Assembly: GCA_003457075.1 (NCBI GenBank)
Contig: DMIY01000011.1
Coordinates: forward strand, 653 to 8,597
Reading direction: 5' to 3'
Length of the DNA stretch: 7,945 nucleotides
Origin: Desulfotomaculum sp.
GTDB lineage: Bacteria; Bacillota; Desulfotomaculia; Desulfotomaculales; Nap2-2B
Below, piece after piece: positions 1-7,413 of this stretch. Numbering within the stretch: the first letter of the stretch is position 1; each line of letters begins with the position of its first letter. Made by a program: the position numbers and the translations under genes. The notes beneath the pieces were generated by a model. That model was not told the DNA's origin. It worked only from the letters and a program-made list of their open reading frames with translations, and ran no database searches.

Positions 1-1862
1 AAGGGGTAATTATGCTCATCGATCATCCAGAAGCTACTGTCGAGGATCTGATGACGGTTATTGAAGGACCGGACTTCCCCACAGGTGGTTTTATAATGGG
101 GCATGGCGGGATAAGGGAAGCCTACCGGACCGGGCGCGGTTCAATTAAGATGCGTGCCCGGACAAGCATCGAGAAGATCGGCTCCGGTAAAGTGGCTATT
201 ATCGTTAATGAAATACCATTTATGGTCAACAAAGCGCGGTTGGTTGAGAAAGTAGCGGAACTGGTGAAGGAAAAAAAGGTTGACGGGATAACCGATTTAA
301 GGGATGAATCAGACCGCAGGGGCTTAAGGGTGGTTATTGAACTGCGGCGGGATGTTAATCCGCAGATAGTGCTAAACCACCTGTACAGGCATACTCAATT
401 GCAGGAAACTTTCGGAGTGAATATGCTGGCTCTCGTAAAAGGGAGGCCGGAGGTTTTAAACCTGCGCCAGATGCTTTTCCACTATCTGGAGCATCAAAAA
501 GAGGTAGTTACCAGACGAACACAGTTTAATCTCAATAAGGCGGAAGATAGAATTCACATCGTAGAGGGCTTACGGATAGCTCTTGATCACATAGATCTGG
601 TTATCGAAACGATACGTTCCTCCAGGACGGTTGAGATCGCCAGGCGGGCGCTTTGTGAGCAGTTCGAGCTGACCCAGAAGCAGGCCGACGCTATTTTAGA
701 CATGCGCCTGCAGCGCTTGACCGGCCTGGAAAGAGAAAAGCTTGATCTGGAGTATAATGAGTTGCAGGAAAAAATCTCATACTTGCGCGGAATTCTTGCC
801 GACGAAGAAAAGGTTCTTGAAATCATCAGGCAGGAACTGATCGGGGTTAAGGACAGGTTTGCCGACTCCAGACGGACAGAGATTGTCAGTGAAGATGCTA
901 CTTTACAGGATGAGGACCTGATTGCTGAAGAAGACGTTTTGATCACAGTAAGTAACCAGGGTTACATAAAACGAATCTCCCTCGATACTTACCGCCGGCA
1001 GAAAAGAGGCGGCCGCGGTATTATGGGGATGGTCACCAGGGCTGAAGACTACGTCCGCCACCTCTTTATTTCCAGTACGCTCCATTATTTAATGTTTTTT
1101 ACCAGCAAAGGTAAGGCCTACCGTTTAAAAGTGTACGAGGTTCCAGAAGCCATGCGGCAGGCAAAGGGTACTCCGCTGGTCAATCTGCTTAGTTTAGAGA
1201 CAGGAGAAAGAGTTACCGCCATTATTCCTGTTCAAAAATTTGATGCGGACTCTTATTTATTCATGGTAACCAGAAAAGGAGTAGTTAAGAAAACCCGCCT
1301 GAAGATGTTTGACACTTCCCGCCGCGGCGGAATAATTGCTGTTTCTTTAGATGCGGATGATGAACTGGTTGACGTGCTGCTGATCGGTGACGACAGTGAG
1401 GTAATTATCGGCACAAGAAATGGGCTGGCCATTCGTTTTGGCGGAGAGCAGGTGACATCACACGGTAGGACGTCCCGGGGAGTAAAGGGAATTTCTTTGG
1501 ATAAAAACGATGCGATAGCAGGGGTGGACGTCATCCGTTCTCAGGCGGAGGTACTGGTGGTGACTGCGAACGGTTATGGTAAGCGCACACCTGTTAGCCG
1601 TTACCGCTTGCAGAAAAGAGGCGGACGGGGAGTAATTAACATCAAGGCAGGACCGAAGATCGGCACGGTGGTTTCGCTGAAGGTAGTAAAAAAAGAGGAG
1701 GAAATAATGCTTGTTTCTGCGGAAGGGATCATCATCAGAATGAGGGCCAGTGAGATTCCTGTAAAGGGGCGATCTACACGGGGCGTTTTGGTAATGCGCC
1801 TGGATAAGGGCGATCAGGTAGTAGACGTGGCCGGGGCAAGTTTCGAGGAAGAGGAAGAATAA
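1..1862 (+). CDS. gyrA: DNA gyrase subunit A, 5'-truncated by window edge
   Basis: GyrA is the breakage-reunion subunit of the GyrA2GyrB2 type II topoisomerase that introduces negative supercoils using ATP. The frame is open to the left edge (codons from base 3), so the N-terminal winged-helix region and catalytic tyrosine lie outside the window. Counting from the Met at base 12, PGPDFPT-like EGPDFPTGG (18-26), EAYRTGRGS (37-44) and DLRDESDRRG (95-104) belong to the tower region, and ALDHID...ILDMRLQRLTGLEREK (190-243) to the coiled-coil/C-gate part. From about residue 305 begins the DNA-wrapping beta-pinwheel. Its GyrA box reads QKRGGRG (330-336, bases 999-1019), the variant of QRRGGKG typical of Gram-positives, and a second QKRGGRG-like loop lies near base 1611. 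It ends in an acidic tail (EEEEE). The length fits a GyrA of about 820 residues lacking about 210. ParC is the alternative, but the GyrA box argues for gyrase. Confidence 0.97.
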   Translation, partial: GVIMLIDHPEATVEDLMTVIEGPDFPTGGFIMGHGGIREAYRTGRGSIKMRARTSIEKIGSGKVAIIVNEIPFMVNKARLVEKVAELVKEKKVDGITDLRDESDRRGLRVVIELRRDVNPQIVLNHLYRHTQLQETFGVNMLALVKGRPEVLNLRQMLFHYLEHQKEVVTRRTQFNLNKAEDRIHIVEGLRIALDHIDLVIETIRSSRTVEIARRALCEQFELTQKQADAILDMRLQRLTGLEREKLDLEYNELQEKISYLRGILADEEKVLEIIRQELIGVKDRFADSRRTEIVSEDATLQDEDLIAEEDVLITVSNQGYIKRISLDTYRRQKRGGRGIMGMVTRAEDYVRHLFISSTLHYLMFFTSKGKAYRLKVYEVPEAMRQAKGTPLVNLLSLETGERVTAIIPVQKFDADSYLFMVTRKGVVKKTRLKMFDTSRRGGIIAVSLDADDELVDVLLIGDDSEVIIGTRNGLAIRFGGEQVTSHGRTSRGVKGISLDKNDAIAGVDVIRSQAEVLVVTANGYGKRTPVSRYRLQKRGGRGVINIKAGPKIGTVVSLKVVKKEEEIMLVSAEGIIIRMRASEIPVKGRSTRGVLVMRLDKGDQVVDVAGASFEEEEE

Positions 1863-1866
1863 CCAG

Positions 1867-1895
1867 TTGTTTTTACCTCCTGTTTGAGTTAAAAT
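1867..1895 (+). promoter_or_regulatory. Possible sigma-A promoter for pdxST
   Basis: In the 80-base gap after gyrA, TTGTTT (1867-1872) and TAAAAT (1890-1895) are spaced by 17 bases. The -10 element matches TATAAT at 5 of 6 positions, but the -35 at only 3 of 6. No intrinsic terminator hairpin is visible between gyrA and pdxS, so read-through from gyrA is an equally plausible source of pdxST transcript. This is a consensus match by eye only. Confidence 0.35.
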
Positions 1896-1942
1896 TACCT
1901 TGGGTCACAGATGCGAAATCATTGTTACTGGAGGAATAAGAC

Positions 1943-2827
1943 ATGGCTGAAAAAGGAACCTGGACCGTCAAGACAGGCCTGGCGGAGATGTTAAAAGGCG
2001 GGGTAATTATGGACGTTACCACTCCTGAGCAGGCCAGGATAGCCGAGGAAGCAGGCGCCTGCGCAGTTATGGCTTTGGAAAGGGTGCCGGCAGATATTCG
2101 CGCCGACGGCGGCGTGGCGCGAATGGCGGATCCGGCCATAATTCTAAAGATCATGGAAGCGGTAACCATCCCGGTGATGGCAAAGGTGCGCATCGGTCAC
2201 TTTGTCGAAGCACAAATCTTGCAAGAACTGGGTGTAGATTATATTGATGAAAGTGAAGTGCTTACTCCTGCTGATGAACAGCATCATATAAACAAGCACG
2301 GGTTTGGTGTGCCTTTTGTCTGCGGAGCGCGTGATTTAGGAGAGGCCTTAAGACGCATTGCCGAGGGAGCCGCCATGATTCGCACGAAGGGGGAACCCGG
2401 CACGGGTAACGTTGTTGAAGCGGTGCGTCATATACGCCTGGTGACGGGAGAAATCCGACGCCTGGCGAACATGCCGGAGGAAGAATTGATGTCGGCCGCC
2501 AAGAAAATAGGCGCACCTTACGATCTGGTAGTAAAGGTGGCTTCAGACGGCCGGCTGCCCGTGGTGAACTTTGCTGCAGGAGGAATAGCTACGCCGGCGG
2601 ATGCAGCGATGATGATGCAGTTGGGGTGTGACGGCATTTTTGTTGGGTCGGGCATTTTTAAATCAAAAAATCCTGCTGCACGGGCGCATGCCATCGTGGC
2701 TGCCACGACCTACTACAACGACCCCAAAATTCTGGCTGAGGTTTCGAAAGATCTGGGTGAGGCGATGCCGGGTCTGGAAATAGCTGCTATTACTCCGGAG
2801 CAAAGAATGCAGGATAGAGGATGGTAA
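1943..2827 (+). CDS. pdxS: Pyridoxal 5'-phosphate synthase, lyase subunit PdxS
   Basis: PdxS is the synthase subunit of the DXP-independent vitamin B6 pathway. It condenses ribose 5-phosphate, glyceraldehyde 3-phosphate and ammonia (delivered by PdxT) into PLP, in a cytosolic 12+12 complex. The 294-residue protein has the usual family length and is collinear with the (beta/alpha)8 barrel of B. subtilis PdxS. Visible landmarks are GGVIMDV with Asp24, [10 protein letters not shown] with the Schiff-base Lys81, [10 protein letters not shown] with the second lysine Lys149, the phosphate-binding [13 protein letters not shown], and GSGIFKS. The start is fixed by the strong ribosome binding site GGAGGA (1930-1935), 7 bases before the ATG. 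The gene is followed after 3 bases by pdxT, its obligate partner, so the two are surely cotranscribed. No oddities were seen. Confidence 0.98.
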   Translation: MAEKGTWTVKTGLAEMLKGGVIMDVTTPEQARIAEEAGACAVMALERVPADIRADGGVARMADPAIILKIMEAVTIPVMAKVRIGHFVEAQILQELGVDYIDESEVLTPADEQHHINKHGFGVPFVCGARDLGEALRRIAEGAAMIRTKGEPGTGNVVEAVRHIRLVTGEIRRLANMPEEELMSAAKKIGAPYDLVVKVASDGRLPVVNFAAGGIATPADAAMMMQLGCDGIFVGSGIFKSKNPAARAHAIVAATTYYNDPKILAEVSKDLGEAMPGLEIAAITPEQRMQDRGW

Positions 2828-2830
2828 TAG

Positions 2831-3406
2831 ATGCTAATAGGTGTTTTAGCCATGCAGGGGGCCTTTAGGGAACACCAGTTGATGTTATCCGCCTGCGGCG
2901 TTGATTCCCGTCAGGTACGCAAGCCGGAAGACTTAAACGGTCTGGATGGATTAATTATTCCGGGAGGAGAAAGTACCACTATTAGCAAGTTGCTTGCTGA
3001 CTATGGTCTTTTTGAGCCGCTAAAGCTGCTGGGAAAAGAAGGAATGCCAGTTTTTGGTACTTGTGCAGGGGCAATTCTTTTGGCTAAAGAAATAGAAGAT
3101 TCGTCTTTCGAGCGGCTGAGATTGATGGACATCCGGGTTAAGAGAAACGCTTTCGGCCGCCAACTTGAGAGCTTTGAGGAAGATCTCGAGATGCCGGTTT
3201 TGACCGGAGGACCATTTAGGGCGGTCTTTATCCGGGCGCCCCACATAACAGGTACCGGCCCGAAAGTAGAGGCGCTTGCCAGTTATGGAGGCAGGGTTGT
3301 CTGTGCCAGGCAGGGATCTTTGCTGGCAGCGGCATTTCACCCCGAGCTAACTGTGGACAGGCGGTTGCATGAATATTTTTTGAACATAAGTAAATGTCCT
3401 AAATAA
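2831..3406 (+). CDS. pdxT: Pyridoxal 5'-phosphate synthase, glutaminase subunit PdxT
   Basis: PdxT is a class I (triad) glutamine amidotransferase that hydrolyses glutamine and channels ammonia into the PdxS active site. The 191 residues match the normal length. The triad is visible: Cys78 in FGTCAGAILLA, and His170 and Glu172 in AAFHPELT. The oxyanion-strand motif IIPGGESTTISKL (42-54) and the N-terminal IGVLAMQGAFREH (3-15) are diagnostic of the PdxT/SNO family rather than HisH or GuaA. The ATG lies 3 bases after the pdxS stop; a GAGG (2817-2820) inside the end of pdxS, 10 bases upstream, is the probable ribosome binding site, so translation is likely coupled. The C-terminus after the triad is short (NISKCPK). 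No terminator hairpin follows before the next promoter. Confidence 0.97.
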   Translation: MLIGVLAMQGAFREHQLMLSACGVDSRQVRKPEDLNGLDGLIIPGGESTTISKLLADYGLFEPLKLLGKEGMPVFGTCAGAILLAKEIEDSSFERLRLMDIRVKRNAFGRQLESFEEDLEMPVLTGGPFRAVFIRAPHITGTGPKVEALASYGGRVVCARQGSLLAAAFHPELTVDRRLHEYFLNISKCPK

Positions 3407-3426
3407 ATATTCAGTATAAAAACTTC

Positions 3427-3455
3427 TTGCAGAAAAATTATCCCTGTAGTATGAT
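3427..3455 (+). promoter_or_regulatory. Sigma-A promoter of the T-box controlled aminotransferase-serA operon
   Basis: TTGCAG (3427-3432) and TATGAT (3450-3455) are spaced by exactly 17 bases. The -10 matches consensus at 5 of 6 positions. Transcription would begin near 3462, about 20 bases before the first T-box stem, giving a leader of about 320 nt, which is normal for this riboswitch class. Position relative to the leader is the strongest support. Confidence 0.6.
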
Positions 3456-3480
3456 GTTAAAAAAGCTCATAAAAACTCAA

Positions 3481-3743
3481 TGCAGGGGCAAAGTAACGGA
3501 CAGTTTCGTTTTCAGAGAGTTGGTGGAAGGTGTAAACCAGCAGGGAGGTTCGTGAAGAGGCACCCCGAAGGGGGCCAGCTGAAATGAAGGGAAAAGCTTC
3601 TCTTACCAGGCAGGCACGGTTATTCCGTTAAAAATCAATTAAGCAGGCAGGTATTGTTTTAAACATACTGTCAACGTGGGTGGTACCGCGGGAGAAACCT
3701 CTCGTCCCTGATAAAAGGATTTATTAAGGGGCGGGGGGTTTTT
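3481..3743 (+). promoter_or_regulatory. T-box riboswitch (tRNA-sensing leader)
   Basis: This leader senses the aminoacylation state of a specific tRNA and lets transcription continue when the tRNA is uncharged. Visible T-box landmarks, in order, are: AGTA (3492-3495) of the specifier-loop S-turn; a helix ACGGAC (3496-3501) with GTTCGT (3548-3553); the GA motif AGAGAG (3514-3519); the distal stem GTTGGT (3519-3524) with ACCAGC (3536-3541); GAA (3554-3556) closing the S-turn; and the T-box sequence AACGTGGGTGGTACCGCGG (3673-3691), with the tRNA-acceptor bulge TGGT (3681-3684). A terminator follows. The three bases after GAA read GAG; two bases on, GGC followed by A is another reading. Neither is a serine codon, so the tRNA is left unassigned. 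The class assignment itself is very secure. Confidence 0.96.
3698..3743 (+). terminator. T-box intrinsic terminator
   Basis: CCTCTCGTCCCT (3698-3709) pairs over 12 bp, including G-U pairs, with AGGGGCGGGGGG (3727-3738). The loop is 17 bases and TTTTT (3739-3743) follows directly. The 5' arm contains the conserved CTCGTCCC that would instead pair with the T-box sequence in the antiterminator, so the two structures are mutually exclusive as expected. Because no other terminator separates pdxT from this point, it may also stop transcripts coming from pdxST. Confidence 0.9.
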
Positions 3744-3783
3744 GGGGTAATTAGGAATAGTATTCGAAAGGGGAAAAGCTTAA

Positions 3784-4941
3784 ATGCAGGGCAAACATTA
3801 TTTAATGATTCCGGGTCCGACTTCAGTTCCACCACCGGTGATGGCAGCCAGGTCAATGCCTGTAATCGGTCACCGCAGTGAGGATTTTGTAAAACTGTAC
3901 CAGCGCGTTGAAGAGAAGATCAAAAAAGTATTTCAAACCCAAAACGATGTGTTCATTTTTACCAACTCCGGAACAGGCGGCCTGGAAACTGCCGTAGCCA
4001 ATGTGCTCAATCCTGGTGACAGGGTGCTGTCACTGATTATAGGGAATTTTGGCGAGCGGTTTGCCAATATTGCTAAAGCTTACGGTGCGGTGATTGATGA
4101 AGTAAATTTCGATTGGGGTAAAGATGTAGATCTGCGGTTAGTGGAGGATAAACTAAATAGTGGACCGGGATACAAAGCCGTACTGGTCACTCAAAACGAA
4201 ACCTCTACAGGAGTATTGAATGATATTGCCGGCGTTGGCGCCCTGATAGACGGGACAGACGCCCTCTTGCTGGTTGATGGTGTCAGTGGAGTGGGCGGGA
4301 TAGAAATAAAAGCAGATGAATGGAAGGTGGATGTTCTTGTTACGGCCTCGCAAAAGGCGTTCATGTTGCCGCCGGGGCTGGCGATGGTCAGCGTGAGCAA
4401 TAAGACCTGGGGAGTTATTGAACGCAATGTTTCTCCGCGCTTTTATTTTAGCCTTCCCGCGGCGAGAAAGTCTTTTGCCAACTGGAATACTGCTTATACG
4501 CCAAATGTTTCGCTTTTCATGGGACTGGACGCCGCCCTGGAGATGATGTTAAATGAAGGGTTGAAGAATGTTTATGATCGTCATCTTCTTTTGGCCCGTG
4601 CTACGCGTGCAGCGGTAAAGGCAATAGGTCTTTCCCTGCTGGTCGAAGATCATTGCGCCTCGCCCACGGTTACAGCCGTTTATGCGCCGGAAGGCGTTGG
4701 CGCCGATGATTTGCGTAAGGTGTTAAGGGAAGAATTTGGTGTTACCTTTGCCGGCGGGCAAGGAATTCTTAAAGGGAAAATCTTCCGTATCGCCCATATG
4801 GGCTTCGCCGACAGGATGGACATAATTATTGCCGTGAGTGCTCTGGAAATGGCCCTGGCGCGGTTGGGTTACCCTGTAGAGCTGGGAGTTGGACTGCGGG
4901 CGGCGCAAAAGATATTTTTAGGGGAGGGAGAAGTGGCTTGA
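3784..4941 (+). CDS. Class V PLP aminotransferase (alanine/serine-glyoxylate/pyruvate type), probable serine-biosynthesis transaminase
   Basis: This is a fold-type I, class V PLP enzyme of the AGXT/serine-pyruvate aminotransferase group, cytosolic and 385 residues long, as expected. Seen: N-terminal MIPGPTSVPP (8-17), the cofactor phosphate-binding SGTGGLETA (62-70), QNETSTGV (137-144), VDGVSGVGG (164-172) with Asp165 contacting the PLP ring nitrogen, the Schiff-base Lys191 in TASQKAFMLPPG, and the substrate-carboxylate arginine Arg335 in FRIAHMG. It lacks the look of classical SerC. Sitting under a T-box and overlapping serA by 4 nt, it most likely transaminates 3-phosphohydroxypyruvate, as proposed for related enzymes in some clostridia and archaea; that role is inference. 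Alanine-glyoxylate or serine-pyruvate transamination are the alternatives. The start has GAAAGGGG (3766-3773) 10 bases upstream. Confidence 0.9.
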   Translation: MQGKHYLMIPGPTSVPPPVMAARSMPVIGHRSEDFVKLYQRVEEKIKKVFQTQNDVFIFTNSGTGGLETAVANVLNPGDRVLSLIIGNFGERFANIAKAYGAVIDEVNFDWGKDVDLRLVEDKLNSGPGYKAVLVTQNETSTGVLNDIAGVGALIDGTDALLLVDGVSGVGGIEIKADEWKVDVLVTASQKAFMLPPGLAMVSVSNKTWGVIERNVSPRFYFSLPAARKSFANWNTAYTPNVSLFMGLDAALEMMLNEGLKNVYDRHLLLARATRAAVKAIGLSLLVEDHCASPTVTAVYAPEGVGADDLRKVLREEFGVTFAGGQGILKGKIFRIAHMGFADRMDIIIAVSALEMALARLGYPVELGVGLRAAQKIFLGEGEVA

Positions 4942-6518
4942 AGGTACTGGTAATGGATAACGTTTCCGAAGAAGGGCTGGTTCCTCTTCGCAGGGAAGAA
5001 GATATTGAGACAACAGTGGGAGAGAAGATGAGCGAAGAAGAGTTGATCTCTATAATTGGTGATTATGATGCTATGATCGTTCGCAGCGCCACTAAAGTTA
5101 CCGGGGACGTGCTTGCTGCTGGAACCAGGTTGAAAGTTGTCGGGCGGGCAGGGGTAGGTGTTGATAATATTGATCTTGAGGCAGCCACTCGCCAGGGTGT
5201 GCTGGTGGTAAATGCGCCGGATGGGAATACAATTGCCGCCACAGAACATACCATTGCTATGATGCTGGCTCTGGCCAGGAATATTCCGCAGGCTGCAGCT
5301 AAAATGAGAGATGGTGTCTGGGATAAGAAATTATTTACCGGTGTTGAATTGAGAGGCAAGGTGCTGGGCATTGTCGGCCTGGGAAGAATTGGCTCTGCTG
5401 TGGCGAAGAGAGCGCAGGCCATGGAAATGGAAGTAGTTGCTTATGATCCTTACATTAATAAAGAAAAAGCTGACAGCCTGGCGATTAAAGTAGTATCTTT
5501 GGAAGACTTGTTCGGGCAGGCCGACTTTATTACAATTCACGCTCCAAAGATGAAGGATACTTATCACTCGATAAACGACGATACTATTGCCTTGATGAAA
5601 GATGGGGTGTACATTATAAACTGTGCTCGCGGAGGAGTAATTGATGAAGCCGCGTTATACAGGGCCATGCTTTCCCGCAAAGTAGCCGGGGCGGCGCTGG
5701 ATGTGTTTGAAAAAGAACCAACTGTTGATAGTCCTTTGCTGAAATTACCCAACTTTATTGCTACTCCCCACCTGGGGGCATCTACCAGGGAAGCACAGTT
5801 AAACGTTGCACTGGATGTGGCAGGGGAAATCGTAGCTGTCTTGCGCGGCAGAATGGCTAAGAATGCGGTGAATATACCTTCAATCAGCCCGCAAACGCTT
5901 GCGGTCGTTGGCCCGTATTTAACCCTGGCGGAAAAGCTTGGGGGCTTGTTGGCCCAGTTGGTGTACGGGCGCGTTCATAAACTGGAAGTTATCTATAGCG
6001 GGGAAGTGTTTAAAGGGGATGTTACTCCGCTTACCACTGCTGTGGTGAAAGGTTCGCTGGATCCCATCCTCCAGGAAGCAGTGAACTTTGTTAATGCTCC
6101 CGTTTTGGCCAGGAACAGGGGTATTCAGGTAATGCAATCCATTGATGGGGAAGCCTTAGGCTATACTAACCTGATTACCTTGAAGGTCTATACTGACCAG
6201 GAAGAAAAATCCGTGGCCGGGACACTTTTTGGCAAGAATGATTCGCGCTTGGTGCTGATTGATGGCTATCGCATAGATACCGTACCGAGCGGATATTTAC
6301 TCTATATTCCGCACCTTGATAAGCCAAGGATTATTGGGCCCGTTGGCGTACTGATTGGTGAGCATGACATAAACATTGCCTCCATGCAGGTTGGCCGCAA
6401 GGATAGGGGCGGCCGGGCAGTTATGATGCTCTCTGTAGATGCTCCTGTGCCTGAGGAAACATTAAAAGAAATTGCGTGCATTGAAGGGGTGCTGGACGTG
6501 AGGATGATCAGTCTGTGA
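4938..6518 (+). CDS. serA: D-3-phosphoglycerate dehydrogenase, long ACT-domain form
   Basis: SerA oxidises 3-phosphoglycerate to 3-phosphohydroxypyruvate with NAD+, the committed step of serine synthesis. The 526 residues match the long Bacillus-type enzyme. Order: substrate-binding part with VVGRAGVGVDNID (67-79); Rossmann NAD domain with GLGRIG (147-152) and Asp170 selecting NAD; catalytic Arg231 in NCARGGVID, Glu260 in DVFEKEP and His278 in ATPHLGAST; an intervening (ASB-type) domain at about 315-450; and a C-terminal ACT domain (about 455-526, GVLIGEHDINIASMQVGR) that in relatives binds serine for feedback inhibition. The start is TTG (4938-4940), overlapping the upstream TGA. The ribosome binding site GGGGAGGGAG (4921-4930) is 7 bases away, and this start keeps the first beta strand KVLVMD. 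The in-frame ATG at 4953 would remove that strand. Translation is likely coupled to the aminotransferase. Confidence 0.97.
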   Translation: MKVLVMDNVSEEGLVPLRREEDIETTVGEKMSEEELISIIGDYDAMIVRSATKVTGDVLAAGTRLKVVGRAGVGVDNIDLEAATRQGVLVVNAPDGNTIAATEHTIAMMLALARNIPQAAAKMRDGVWDKKLFTGVELRGKVLGIVGLGRIGSAVAKRAQAMEMEVVAYDPYINKEKADSLAIKVVSLEDLFGQADFITIHAPKMKDTYHSINDDTIALMKDGVYIINCARGGVIDEAALYRAMLSRKVAGAALDVFEKEPTVDSPLLKLPNFIATPHLGASTREAQLNVALDVAGEIVAVLRGRMAKNAVNIPSISPQTLAVVGPYLTLAEKLGGLLAQLVYGRVHKLEVIYSGEVFKGDVTPLTTAVVKGSLDPILQEAVNFVNAPVLARNRGIQVMQSIDGEALGYTNLITLKVYTDQEEKSVAGTLFGKNDSRLVLIDGYRIDTVPSGYLLYIPHLDKPRIIGPVGVLIGEHDINIASMQVGRKDRGGRAVMMLSVDAPVPEETLKEIACIEGVLDVRMISL

Positions 6519-6519
6519 T

Positions 6520-7275
6520 TTATACTCTTAAAAACCACGCGTACCAGGAAACTGCCTTATCCCCCAACAGCGCGGCTGATACCGCACCCAGGGCCAGATA
6601 TGGACCGAAGGGGACAGGTTCTTTAAGACGCGCCACTTTGAACACGATCATAGCCAAACCGGCTATGCCCCCCATGGCAAAAGCCAAAAAGAGCGCAACG
6701 AGCAGTTGTTTCCATCCGAGCAGAAGGCCGAGCACTGCGGCCAGCTTAACGTCTCCACCGCCCATGCCGCCGCGCGACACGACTGCGATTAGGAACAACA
6801 GGCCGCCGCCGGCAAGAAAACCAGTGACGCTAGAGAAAAACACATCTCTCGACTCAAAAACCAAAGGAAGGCCCAGAACGAATCCCGCCAGGTTAAGCTT
6901 ATCCGGTATTATTTTATACTTTAGATCGATGGCTGCTGCGGGAATTACAACGGAAACCAGTACAATTGCCCTCAGCGCGTCCAGGGTAAACCCATGTTTG
7001 GCTGCAACCAGGATAAACAAGAGGCTGGCAACAAATTCAACTACCGGATACTGCCGGGATATCCGGCAACCACAGTAACGGCACTTGCCCTTTAGTAAGA
7101 CATAGCTCAAAACGGGGACAAGATCATAAAACCCCAGTCTTTGTTGACAAAAGGGACAATGCGAAGGCGGATAGACCACAGATTCACCAACTGGCATCCG
7201 GCAGATGCAAACGTTAAGAAAACTGCCAACGGCAGCGCCGGTGAAAAAAACTGCTACCCACCACAAATATTCCAT
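6520..7275 (-). CDS. Prepilin peptidase (type IV leader peptidase, A24 family)
   Basis: This is a bifunctional inner-membrane aspartic protease that cleaves the leader of type IV pilins or competence pseudopilins and N-methylates the new terminus (PilD/ComC family). The 251 residues have typical length. Seen: first membrane segment and GSFLNVCICRMP (17-28), the N-terminal A24 domain with two Cys pairs CPFC (40-43) and CRYC (65-68) for zinc, PVVEF (77-81), then hydrophobic segments. Catalytic aspartates are Asp117 in DLKYKIIPD and Asp175 in GMGGGDVKLAA. The family's closing motif PFGPYLALG is at 222-230. GGAGG 5 bases before the ATG fixes the start. No pilus or competence gene is adjacent, so whether it serves pili or DNA uptake cannot be told. 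Its stop lies one base from the convergent serA stop. Confidence 0.96.
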   Translation of the reverse strand: MEYLWWVAVFFTGAAVGSFLNVCICRMPVGESVVYPPSHCPFCQQRLGFYDLVPVLSYVLLKGKCRYCGCRISRQYPVVEFVASLLFILVAAKHGFTLDALRAIVLVSVVIPAAAIDLKYKIIPDKLNLAGFVLGLPLVFESRDVFFSSVTGFLAGGGLLFLIAVVSRGGMGGGDVKLAAVLGLLLGWKQLLVALFLAFAMGGIAGLAMIVFKVARLKEPVPFGPYLALGAVSAALLGDKAVSWYAWFLRV

Positions 7276-7318
7276 TTTCGCCTCCGCAAAAAAATCAGAA
7301 AACCACCTTTTTTATAGC

Positions 7319-7347
7319 ATAATACAAGTCATTTGTTGTGTTGTCAT
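7319..7347 (-). promoter_or_regulatory. Sigma-A promoter of the prepilin peptidase gene
   Basis: Read on the minus strand, ATGACA (7347-7342) and TATTAT (7324-7319) are separated by 17 bases. Each matches its consensus hexamer at 5 of 6 positions. The predicted start, near 7312, leaves a leader of about 37 nt with the GGAGG ribosome binding site. This makes the peptidase an independent transcription unit from the coiled-coil gene behind it. The rest of the 138-base gap shows no convincing terminator. Confidence 0.6.
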
Positions 7348-7413
7348 AAGAAATCAATTAAATAGGGTTTGGGAAAGGGTGTTAGAGGATCGGTTTAATT
7401 ATTTCCGGCCATT

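Noticed and set aside
1876..1934. CCTCC after gyrA pairing with the pdxS ribosome binding site GGAGG as a translational switch
   Set aside because: Pairing is only 5 bp across about 50 bases and does not extend in either direction, so chance is the better explanation.
1863..1942. PLP-responsive riboswitch or regulator site before pdxS
   Set aside because: The gap is only 80 bases, holds no stable structure I can see, and no divergent pdxR-type regulator gene is present.
6515..7078. Long rightward open frame (187 codons) opposite the prepilin peptidase
   Set aside because: It is the antisense of a well-supported gene, is rich in Pro/Thr/Ala/Arg with no recognisable motif, and has no ribosome binding site before its ATG.
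7364..7385. G-quadruplex candidate (GGG runs near 7364-7378)
   Set aside because: Only three runs of three G are present, followed by a two-G run, so a stable four-tract quadruplex is not supported.
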